Of a DNA stretch of 5,629 nt, positions 1-5,250 are shown piece after piece; within the stretch, counting starts at the first letter, position 1; each line of letters starts with the position of its first letter. The notes beneath the pieces were generated by a model. That model saw only the letters and a list, made by a program, of their open reading frames with translations. It was not told the DNA's origin and did not search any database. Position numbers and translations under genes: made by a program. The stretch lies in assembly GCA_030655095.1 (NCBI GenBank), contig JAURWF010000006.1, positions 1 through 5,629 of the forward strand, given 5' to 3'. The DNA comes from a bacterium (GTDB taxonomy: Bacteria; Patescibacteriota; Patescibacteriia; Patescibacteriales; GWC2-42-12).

Positions 1-178
1 AATAACTTATTCAGGCTCAGCCAGAGAAAAAGATTCTGACAATGATTTATTATCAGACAAAATGGAATTACAATACGGAACTAATCCAAACAAAGCAGAT
101 ACAGATGGAGATGGACATAAAGACGGAGCAGAAGTATTAGACGGATATAATCCAAAGGGAAGCGGGAATTTAAAGTAA
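1..178 (+). CDS. 3' end of a protein with TSP3-type calcium-binding repeats (partial)
   Basis: An open frame enters from the left edge (first full codon at base 2) and ends at TAA 176-178, giving the last 58 residues of a longer protein. The fragment carries two acidic loops typical of thrombospondin type-3 / EF-hand-like calcium repeats: DSDNDLLSD at fragment residues 11-19 and DTDGDGHKDGAE at 33-44. Between and after them lie the usual GTNPNKAD and GYNPKGSG linkers. Such repeats commonly sit at the C-terminus, or between surface domains, of secreted or cell-wall-anchored proteins in CPR and other bacteria, where they bind calcium and stiffen the chain. The main domain, and therefore the function, lies outside the window. 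The gene is separated from the ATP synthase genes by a terminator and is probably an independent unit. The repeat assignment is confident; the cellular role is not known. Confidence 0.8.
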   Translation, partial: ITYSGSAREKDSDNDLLSDKMELQYGTNPNKADTDGDGHKDGAEVLDGYNPKGSGNLK

Positions 179-194
179 AAACTACTGAGCACAA

Positions 195-228
195 AGACAC
201 TAAGTGTCCTATTGGACACTTAGTGTCT
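195..228. repeat. Perfect 15-bp inverted repeat whose arms are themselves palindromes
   Basis: AGACACTAAGTGTCC (195-209) and GGACACTTAGTGTCT (214-228) are exact reverse complements around a TATT loop. Each arm also contains a 13-nt palindrome, GACACT-W-AGTGTC, at 196-208 and 215-227. The element can therefore be read as one long hairpin or as two tandem palindromic sites 19 nt apart. No T-tract follows, so it is not by itself a standard intrinsic terminator. It could protect the 3' end of the upstream mRNA, or be a protein-binding site. Confidence 0.75.
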
Positions 229-246
229 AAAATAATATCTAAAACA

Positions 247-277
247 AAAAAAACAGGAGTTCATTTCCTGTTTTTTT
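247..277 (+). terminator. Rho-independent terminator
   Basis: A 12-bp stem pairs A-rich 247-258 (ending ACAGGA) with 266-277 (beginning TCCTGT), around a 7-nt loop, GTTCATT. The right arm ends in seven Ts that double as the U-tract. It lies 69 nt after the stop of the TSP3-repeat gene and just before the promoter of the ATP synthase operon. The A-run on the left means it could also act on transcription from the other strand. Confidence 0.8.
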
Positions 278-278
278 A

Positions 279-307
279 TTGACTTTTAGTCTTAGTTAAT
301 ATAAAGT
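279..307 (+). promoter_or_regulatory. Probable promoter of the ATP synthase operon
   Basis: TTGACT at 279-284 matches five of six bases of a sigma-70 -35 box. Two -10 candidates follow: TATAAA at 300-305 (15-bp spacer) and TAAAGT at 302-307 (17-bp spacer). Either would start transcription around 311-315, essentially at the ATG at 316, so the first message may have almost no leader. The position directly after a terminator and before the first atp gene supports the call. The -10 match is only fair. Confidence 0.45.
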
Positions 308-315
308 ATTTATAT

Positions 316-564
316 ATGAAACAACAAGTTTGGTGGTTGCCAGCGATATTATTGACTACAAAACTGTCTGCATGGATAATTGGTCCAGTAATTATTGGTT
401 TATTTGTTGGTAAATGGTTAGATAATAAATATCATAGCGAGCCTTGGCTTTTTTTGTTGTCAATGGGCGTCGCTTTTATTTTTTCTATGTTTGGTTTGGT
501 AAAAAATGCTTTAAATGAATATAAAAAAATTGAAGTAATTGATAAAGAATTATTAAAAAAATAG
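316..564 (+). CDS. atpI: AtpI/AtpZ-like F0 accessory membrane protein
   Basis: This 82-residue protein has two predicted membrane helices, about residues 10-34 and 43-63, joined by a short polar loop (KWLDNKYHSE). It ends in a charged cytoplasmic tail rich in Lys and Glu. Gly-23/Pro-24, Gly-28 and Gly-32 followed by Asp-36 in the first hairpin fit the short AtpZ/ATPase_gene1 type of F0F1 accessory subunit, as does the position as first gene of an atp operon. The family is known to aid c-ring assembly and, for AtpI/AtpZ pairs, has been linked to Mg/Ca transport. It is not a core catalytic subunit. The ATG at 316 has no Shine-Dalgarno sequence and sits next to the predicted transcription start. 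The stop is TAG. Whether it is best called AtpI or AtpZ is not settled by the sequence; length favours the AtpZ type. Confidence 0.75.
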   Translation: MKQQVWWLPAILLTTKLSAWIIGPVIIGLFVGKWLDNKYHSEPWLFLLSMGVAFIFSMFGLVKNALNEYKKIEVIDKELLKK

Positions 565-613
565 TTAGCTTTTTTAAAAAAGATCCTAAAAAGCTAAAAA
601 GCTAAAAAGCTAA
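565..613. repeat. CTAAAAAG tandem repeat with an inverted copy in the atpI-atpB gap
   Basis: Three exact head-to-tail copies of CTAAAAAG occupy 586-593, 594-601 and 602-609, followed by a partial CTAA. An inverted copy, TTAGCTTTTT, lies at 565-574 immediately after the atpI stop. It can pair as a 10-bp stem with 588-597, 596-605 or 604-613, so alternative hairpins are possible. The array ends 5 nt before the atpB start codon and fills nearly the whole gap. Confidence 0.75.
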
Positions 614-618
614 TTATT

Positions 619-1467
619 ATGACATCAGCAGAACAATCAACTAGCGAGACAGCACTAAATACAGAAATCCAGCATGAGCACACTTTATATGCAGAGCCGA
701 TCTTTACAATTGGAAATTTCTCTGTGACTAATTCTTTACTTAATACACTGTTGGTAATTTTTATAGTTGTTGCATTCGGTATATTTTTAAAATCAAAAAT
801 AAAGATGATTCCAGGGAAACTTCAAAATGGAATTGAAATGGTTATTGAATTGCTTTTAGACGTTTTTAATTCTGTCACAGGTTCTAGGGAAAAAACTTTA
901 AAATTTTTTCCAATAATTCTTAGTTTTTTTGTTTTTATTTTGCTTAATAATTGGTTGGGGCTTTTACCAGGAGTCGGTTCAATCGGTCAAGTAGTTTTAG
1001 AACATAATGAAAAAATTTTTGTTCCTTTTTTTCGTTCAGGTATGGCTGATTTAAATACTACTTTAGCATTAGCGCTTATTGGCGTAGTGGTTAGTCATAT
1101 TTTTGGTGTTTTAACTATTGGTTTTTGGAAATATTTGAATAAATTTATTAATATTAAAGCTCTTTTAGATATTCCTAAAAATATAATTAAAGATCCATCT
1201 ATTTTAATAATTAATCCAATCAAGGTGTTTGTTGGTTTATTGGAAATAATAGGGGAGTTAGCAAAAGTGGCTAGCTTGACTTTTCGTCTTTTTGGTAATA
1301 TTTTTGCAGGAGAAGTGTTAGTCGCATCAATGACTGCTATTTTAGCTTTTGGCTTGCCAGTCCCTTTTATGTTTTTAGAAATTTTAGTTGGCTTGATTCA
1401 AGCATTTATTTTTGCTATGCTAATTTTAACTTATCTAACAATGATGACAAGCGCGGAAGAACATTAG
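619..1467 (+). CDS. atpB: F0F1 ATP synthase subunit a
   Basis: Subunit a is the membrane stator that forms the two half-channels through which ions reach the c-ring. The protein has 282 residues, in the usual range, with a polar N-terminal tail of about 35 residues and five or six hydrophobic helices. The family core is clear. Residues 109-117 read LNNWLGLLP. RLFGN at 223-227 contains the essential Arg-223 (counterpart of E. coli Arg-210), and AGE follows with Glu-232 (counterpart of Glu-219). LIQAFIF at 259-265 carries Gln-261 (counterpart of Gln-252). Glu-254 occupies the E. coli His-245 position. The C-terminus, SAEEH, resembles that of E. coli. The ATG at 619 follows a CTAAAAAG repeat array and has no Shine-Dalgarno sequence. 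The stop is TAG. It is second in the operon, and atpE follows after a 105-nt repeat-bearing gap. Confidence 0.97.
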   Translation: MTSAEQSTSETALNTEIQHEHTLYAEPIFTIGNFSVTNSLLNTLLVIFIVVAFGIFLKSKIKMIPGKLQNGIEMVIELLLDVFNSVTGSREKTLKFFPIILSFFVFILLNNWLGLLPGVGSIGQVVLEHNEKIFVPFFRSGMADLNTTLALALIGVVVSHIFGVLTIGFWKYLNKFINIKALLDIPKNIIKDPSILIINPIKVFVGLLEIIGELAKVASLTFRLFGNIFAGEVLVASMTAILAFGLPVPFMFLEILVGLIQAFIFAMLILTYLTMMTSAEEH

Positions 1468-1474
1468 TTATTCT

Positions 1475-1510
1475 GTAAAGTCCATAAAGTCCATAAAGTC
1501 TGTAGAGTCA
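1475..1510. repeat. 9-nt tandem repeat (ATAAAGTCC) in the atpB-atpE gap
   Basis: Four head-to-tail units fill 1475-1510: GTAAAGTCC, ATAAAGTCC, ATAAAGTCT and GTAGAGTCA. More degenerate related words in the opposite orientation (AACTTTATA and ACTTTATTA) continue to about 1545. A small stem, GTTAAA/TTTAAC (1515-1520 with 1526-1531), lies between them. The unit is the reverse complement of the word arrayed before atpF. The array lies between atpB and atpE and encodes no plausible protein. Confidence 0.7.
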
Positions 1511-1572
1511 TGAGGTTAAAAATAATTTAACTTTATAACTTTATTAATTTTATAAACTAAATAAAAAAAACT

Positions 1573-1791
1573 ATGGAAATTGACACAGTTATGTTGGCTA
1601 AAGCATTGGCCATCGGACTTGGAGCAATTGGACCTGGTATTGGTATCGGTTTAATTGGCGCTAAGGCAACAGAAGCTATTGGGAGAAATCCAGAGGCTTC
1701 AGGAAAAATTTTGGTTCCTATGTTATTGGCTTCAGCCTTTGCTGAATCAATCGCTATTTACGCCTTGGTTATAGCATTTAGTATTAAATAA
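1573..1791 (+). CDS. atpE: F0F1 ATP synthase subunit c
   Basis: Subunit c is the two-helix hairpin that oligomerises into the rotating ring. Its 72 residues match the usual size. Helix 1 (about 5-33) carries the packing motif GPGIGIGLIGA at 20-30. The polar loop is RNPE at 38-41. Helix 2 (about 45-71) carries the ion-carrying carboxylate Glu-58 in AFAESIAIY. Compared with sodium-binding rings such as Ilyobacter, Glu-58, Ser-59 and Tyr-63 are kept, but the helix-1 Gln that coordinates sodium is Ile-25. This favours proton coupling, as an inference. The gene is flanked on both sides by 9-nt repeat arrays of opposite orientation. The start at 1573 follows an A-rich stretch without a Shine-Dalgarno sequence, notable for the subunit needed in the most copies. 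Confidence 0.96.
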   Translation: MEIDTVMLAKALAIGLGAIGPGIGIGLIGAKATEAIGRNPEASGKILVPMLLASAFAESIAIYALVIAFSIK

Positions 1792-1799
1792 ATTAGTTG

Positions 1800-1840
1800 A
1801 AAGTCTATAAAGTCAAAAGTCATTTGACTTTATAGACTTT
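1800..1840 (+). repeat. 18-bp perfect hairpin in the atpE-atpF gap
   Basis: AAAGTCTATAAAGTCAAA (1800-1817) and its exact reverse complement (1823-1840) enclose a 5-nt loop, AGTCA. It begins 9 nt after the atpE stop. Both arms are built from the 9-nt word GACTTTATA or its complement. There is no U-tract, and atpF follows at once, so it is more likely an mRNA stability or processing element, or a repeat by-product, than a full terminator. Confidence 0.8.
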
Positions 1841-1877
1841 ACGGACTTTTGACTTTATAGACTTTATAGACTCTATG
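1826..1877 (+). repeat. GACTTTATA 9-nt tandem array running into the atpF start codon
   Basis: The units are GACTTTATA (1826), GACTTTACG (1835), a 7-nt GACTTTT (1844), GACTTTATA (1851), GACTTTATA (1860) and GACTCTATG (1869-1877). The last three bases of the final unit are the ATG of atpF. The array overlaps the right arm of the 18-bp hairpin. The word is the complement of the units found upstream of atpE. Confidence 0.8.
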
Positions 1878-2375
1878 GATTCTTTAATAGAAATATTTCA
1901 CATTGACATTAAATTATTAATTGCTCAGGCAGTTAATTTTACTATTGTTTTTTTAGTACTTTATTTTTTAGTTTTTAAGCCTTTGTCTAAAATAATGGCG
2001 GATAGATCAGAAAAAATTTCTAAAAGTTTGGATGATGCTAAAAAAATTGAAGAAAAATTAGTTTTGATTGAAGACGAGCATAAACAGAGTTTAATAGATG
2101 CTAGAAAAGAAGTTGAATTAATCTTAACTAAAGCCAATAATCAGGCAGAAGAAAGTAGGCAAGTTATGTTGGCTAAAACCAGAGAAGAAATTGGTCAGAT
2201 TATTAATGTAGAAAAAGCTAAAATGCAAACAGAAAAAGCTCAGACTCTAAAAGAAATAAAAAATGAAATAGCTGATTTAATCATGATTACAGTTGAAAAA
2301 GTATTAGAGAAAAAAATAAACAGTAAAGAAGATAAAGAATTAATAAAGAAAATAATTAGAGATAGCAAAAAATAA
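1875..2375 (+). CDS. atpF: F0F1 ATP synthase subunit b
   Basis: Subunit b forms the peripheral stalk that holds F1 against subunit a. The 166-residue protein has one N-terminal membrane helix, about residues 13-35, with Gln-18 and Asn-21 inside and the boundary motif FKPL at 34-37. RSEKISKSLDDA follows at 44-55, as in the b family. Residues 45-148 are a long charged helix rich in Lys and Glu, the right-handed coiled-coil dimerisation region. The Lys-rich C-terminal end would contact the delta subunit. Its normal partner atpH is separated from it here by an inserted dinD. The ATG at 1875 is the end of a GACTTTATA-type repeat, with no Shine-Dalgarno sequence. Length is slightly above the 156 residues of E. 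coli b. Confidence 0.95.
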   Translation: MDSLIEIFHIDIKLLIAQAVNFTIVFLVLYFLVFKPLSKIMADRSEKISKSLDDAKKIEEKLVLIEDEHKQSLIDARKEVELILTKANNQAEESRQVMLAKTREEIGQIINVEKAKMQTEKAQTLKEIKNEIADLIMITVEKVLEKKINSKEDKELIKKIIRDSKK

Positions 2376-2418
2376 TTTTTATTGATTTTATTTTTTTATT
2401 TTAAATTATTTGAATATT

Positions 2419-3240
2419 ATGAATAAAGATATAATAATAAATTCACTTAATAAAGATTTCGAAAGTATTAAAAAAGTTGATAAAAATGGAGTTGAATATT
2501 GGCATGGTAGAGAATTGATGATATTGTTGGGTTATGAAAAATGGCAAAACGCCGAAGAGGTAATTGGCAGAGCGGCAAAGGCGTGTCTTAACAGCGGTCA
2601 GGCTGTGGATAACCATTTTACTGGATTCAGTAAAATGGTTAAAATAGGTTCTAATACAGTTAGAGAAGTGCGTGATTGGAAATTGGATCGTTACGCCTGT
2701 TATTTAATCGCGCAAAATGGCGATTCAAAAAAACCAGAAATTGCTTTGGCACAAACTTATTTTGCAATTCAAACACGCAAGCAGGAAATTTTTGAGCAAA
2801 TATCCGAAGCTGACAAAAGACTTTTTATTAGAGGAGAAGTAACGATGGAAAATAAAAAATTATTTAGTACAGCTAAACGAGCAGGTGTAACTAAGTTTGG
2901 ATCTTTTAATGACGCTGGTTATCGTGGATTATATGGAATGTCGCTTATTGATATTGAAAATAAAAAAGAAATAAAGAAAGGAGAACTTTTGGATCGAGCA
3001 GGAACAACAGAATTAGCCGCTAATTTATTTAGAATTACACAGACTGATGAGAAAATGAAAAAAGAGAATATTAAAGGAGATAATTATGCGTCAAGTACGC
3101 ATTTTATGGTTGGCGGTAAAGTTAGACAGACAATCAAGGATATAGGCGGAACACTCCCGGAAAATCTTTTGCCAGAAAAACATATTAAGGAATTAAAAAG
3201 CGCGAAAAGAAAGTTTTTAAAAAGTGGAAAGAAATTATAA
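2419..3240 (+). CDS. dinD: DNA-damage-inducible protein D (DinD)
   Basis: The 273-residue protein matches E. coli DinD (about 274 residues), as I recall that sequence, along its whole length. Examples are MVKIGSN at 73-79, RYACYLIAQNGD at 91-102, TYFAIQTRKQE at 113-123, DKRLFIR at 132-138, GYRGLYG at 167-173, GTTELAANLFR at 195-205 and KVRQTIKDIGGT at 234-245. E. coli DinD is an SOS-regulated protein reported to bind RecA filaments and inhibit strand exchange; its physiological role is unclear. The N-terminal part resembles BRO-N-like domains. I chose the ATG at 2419 over an in-frame TTG nine bases upstream. No LexA-type palindrome is visible in the 43-nt AT-rich leader. The gene interrupts the atpF-atpH junction in the same direction, and its interior looks richer in G and C than its neighbours, suggesting insertion by transfer. 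Confidence 0.92.
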   Translation: MNKDIIINSLNKDFESIKKVDKNGVEYWHGRELMILLGYEKWQNAEEVIGRAAKACLNSGQAVDNHFTGFSKMVKIGSNTVREVRDWKLDRYACYLIAQNGDSKKPEIALAQTYFAIQTRKQEIFEQISEADKRLFIRGEVTMENKKLFSTAKRAGVTKFGSFNDAGYRGLYGMSLIDIENKKEIKKGELLDRAGTTELAANLFRITQTDEKMKKENIKGDNYASSTHFMVGGKVRQTIKDIGGTLPENLLPEKHIKELKSAKRKFLKSGKKL

Positions 3241-3259
3241 TAATTATTTTTTATTTTTT

Positions 3260-3661
3260 ATGAAAATTACAGCTAAACAATATGCGCAATATCTTTATCA
3301 AATTGTTAGTGATAAAGAAAATGATCAAATTAAAGATGTTATTGAAAAATTTGCTATAGCATTGAAAAATAATAATGATTTAGTTAAAGCAAATCAGATT
3401 ATTAAGCAATTTATAGAAATTTGGAATTTTGAAAAAAAAATTGTTGAAGCAGAAATTATTAGCGCAAAAGAACTTGACATTAATATTAAAAAAGTATTAA
3501 TTGACTATATTAAAGAATTAAGCAAAGCTAATGAAATAATTATTAAAGAAAAAATTGATCAAAATTTATTAGGAGGTGTTATTATAAAATATGGAGATAA
3601 AGTTTTGAATGGAAGTTTAAGAAACAACTTAACAGAAATGAGAAGTAGAATGATTAAATAA
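3260..3661 (+). CDS. atpH: F0F1 ATP synthase subunit delta (short form)
   Basis: Delta caps F1 and joins it to the b stalk. The C-terminal signature is clear: KIDQNLLGGVIIKYGDKVL at 98-116, then NGSLRNNL at 117-124, which corresponds to the MAGVIIRAGD / DGSVRGRL region of E. coli delta. The N-terminus starts as expected (ITAKQYAQYLYQI). At 133 residues it is well below the usual 175-180. The shortening falls in the N-terminal helical bundle and linker, while the C-terminal domain is intact. I chose the ATG at 3260 because an upstream in-frame GTG at 3224 lies inside dinD and would add a low-complexity tail (NYNNYFLFF). No Shine-Dalgarno sequence is visible. It lies 19 nt after dinD and 13 nt before atpA. 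The reading frame is open and typical, so this looks like a compact subunit rather than a broken gene. Confidence 0.92.
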   Translation: MKITAKQYAQYLYQIVSDKENDQIKDVIEKFAIALKNNNDLVKANQIIKQFIEIWNFEKKIVEAEIISAKELDINIKKVLIDYIKELSKANEIIIKEKIDQNLLGGVIIKYGDKVLNGSLRNNLTEMRSRMIK

Positions 3662-3674
3662 TTTTTAAAATATT

Positions 3675-5213
3675 ATGTCTAATACAAAAGATTTTATTAT
3701 TGAACAACTTAAACAGCAAATTGAAGGTTTTAAGCCATCTATTGAAGAGAGAACTATTGGTCGGGTAATTGAAGTTGGTGATGGTATTGCTAAAATTGAA
3801 GGAATATCTGATGTTATGATGTCGGAAATGTTGGAATTTACAAGTTCTGGTAATTCAGAAAAAAAGATTTATGGAATAGCGTTAAATTTAGAAGAGGATA
3901 AAGTTGGGGCTATTATTTTGGGTGATTTTTGTAAAATAAAACAGGGTGATGAAGTAAAATGTTTAAATAAAATTTTGCAAGTTCCAGTTGGAAATGGAAT
4001 AATCGGTCGTGTTGTTAATCCTTTAGGTGAGCCTTTGGATGGTAAAGGCGAGATTGATATTGAGAAATATTATCCAATGGAAAAAATTGCTCCTGGAGTA
4101 ATTGCTCGTGAATCAGTAAAACAGCCATTACAAACAGGTATTAAAGCTATTGACGCGATTATTCCAATTGGACGAGGACAGAGAGAATTAATTATTGGAG
4201 ATCGTCAAATTGGAAAAAGCGCGATTGCTATTGACGCGATTATTAATCAAAAAGGTCAGAATGTAAAATGTATTTATGTTGCTATTGGACAAAAAGAATC
4301 TAAAGTTGCTGGAATAGTAGCTAAATTAGAACAAGCAGGTGCAATGGAATATACGGCGGTTGTTTTGGCTGGAGCAAGTGATCCTGCTTCTTTGCTTTAT
4401 GTCGCACCTTATGCTGGATGCGCAATGGCAGAATATTTTTTAGATAAAGGAGAAGATGTTTTAATTGTTTATGATGATTTATCAAAACACGCCGTAGCTT
4501 ATCGTGAAATTTCTCTTTTACTTAAACGACCGCCTGGGCGCGAAGCTTATCCTGGCGATGTTTTTTATTTGCATTCTAAACTTTTGGAAAGAGCTTGTAA
4601 ATTAAGTGCAGAATATGGTGGCGGATCAATTACCGCTTTGCCTATTATTGAAACTCAGGCAGGCGATATGTCAGCTTATATTCCAACAAATGTTATTTCA
4701 ATTACTGACGGTCAAATTTATTTAATGCCAGAATTATTTTATCAAGGTGTTCGTCCTTCTGTTGACGCTGGCTTGTCTGTTTCACGTGTTGGTTCAAGCG
4801 CTCAAACTAAAGCAATGAAAAAAGTTGCAGGCAAAATGAAGCTTGAGGCGGCTCAATTTAGAGAATTAGCAGCTTTTGCTCAATTTGGTTCAGAATTAGA
4901 TAAAGACACTTTGGCTAAACTAGAACGTGGAAAAAGATTGCAAGAGATATTTAAACAAGATCAATATTCGCCAGTATCAACTGTAAATCAAGTATTAATC
5001 TTTTTTGCCTTAGTTAATGGTTTACTTGATACTGTGCCAGTAGATAAAATTTCAGAATTTGAAACAGGGCTTTATAAGTATGCAAATAATTTAGGCGCGG
5101 ATATTTTGAAAGAATTAGAAGAAAAGAATGATTTTGATGAGGAGTTGGGGAAAAAGATGAGAAAAATGATTGAGGATTATAAAGATGGTTTGGAATATTT
5201 AATTAAAGAATAA
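3675..5213 (+). CDS. atpA: F0F1 ATP synthase subunit alpha
   Basis: Alpha is the non-catalytic nucleotide-binding subunit alternating with beta in the F1 hexamer. The length of 512 residues is normal (E. coli 513). The N-terminal beta-barrel covers about 25-95, including GRVIEVGDGIAKIEG. The P-loop is GDRQIGKS at 175-182, with Ile and Ser where GDRQTGKT is usual. The Walker B strand is VLIVYDD at 262-268. The family signature PSVDAGLSVS is at 361-370, followed by Arg-371 (SVSRVG), the residue that reaches into the catalytic site of beta. The C-terminal helical domain (about 380-512) contains AQFRELAAFAQFGSELD at 393-409. The ATG at 3675 lies 13 nt after atpH, with no Shine-Dalgarno sequence. 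A 243-nt gap with a small ORF separates it from atpG. Confidence 0.98.
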   Translation: MSNTKDFIIEQLKQQIEGFKPSIEERTIGRVIEVGDGIAKIEGISDVMMSEMLEFTSSGNSEKKIYGIALNLEEDKVGAIILGDFCKIKQGDEVKCLNKILQVPVGNGIIGRVVNPLGEPLDGKGEIDIEKYYPMEKIAPGVIARESVKQPLQTGIKAIDAIIPIGRGQRELIIGDRQIGKSAIAIDAIINQKGQNVKCIYVAIGQKESKVAGIVAKLEQAGAMEYTAVVLAGASDPASLLYVAPYAGCAMAEYFLDKGEDVLIVYDDLSKHAVAYREISLLLKRPPGREAYPGDVFYLHSKLLERACKLSAEYGGGSITALPIIETQAGDMSAYIPTNVISITDGQIYLMPELFYQGVRPSVDAGLSVSRVGSSAQTKAMKKVAGKMKLEAAQFRELAAFAQFGSELDKDTLAKLERGKRLQEIFKQDQYSPVSTVNQVLIFFALVNGLLDTVPVDKISEFETGLYKYANNLGADILKELEEKNDFDEELGKKMRKMIEDYKDGLEYLIKE

Positions 5214-5239
5214 TTTTTTAAATAAATATCTTTAAGAAG

Positions 5240-5245
5240 AGGAGG
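5240..5245 (+). promoter_or_regulatory. Strong Shine-Dalgarno of the small ORF at 5251
   Basis: AGGAGG ends 5 nt before the ATG at 5251, an optimal spacing. It is part of a purine run, AAGAAGAGGAGG. It is the only clear Shine-Dalgarno sequence placed before a start codon in this window, in contrast to the eight other starts. Confidence 0.75.
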
Positions 5246-5250
5246 AAAAA

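Noticed and set aside
7..219. 70-codon ORF on the minus strand
   Set aside because: It lies antisense to the TSP3-repeat coding end and through the palindrome. The product is low in recognisable features, and the plus-strand frame has clear DxDxDG motifs.
1824..1870. Internal promoter before atpF (TTGACT plus TATAGA)
   Set aside because: TTGACT at 1824 and 1849 arises from the GACTTTATA repeat, and no TATA-like hexamer lies 16-18 bp downstream.
1475..1877. CRISPR-like array
   Set aside because: Units are 9 nt and adjoining, with no unique spacers of 25-40 nt and no cas genes nearby.
2410..2418. TTG start three codons upstream of the dinD ATG
   Set aside because: The in-frame ATG at 2419 is a better start codon and gives a length equal to E. 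coli DinD; neither start has an SD to decide.
3224..3259. GTG start for atpH overlapping the end of dinD
   Set aside because: The added residues are translated from the dinD end and a T-rich spacer and do not resemble delta; the ATG at 3260 starts the family-like ITAKQYAQYL sequence.
2376..3260. Target-site duplication around dinD from T-rich flanks (TTTTTTATTTT on both sides)
   Set aside because: The similarity is low-complexity T/A sequence expected in spacers of this AT-rich genome. No terminal inverted repeats, integrase or transposase are present.
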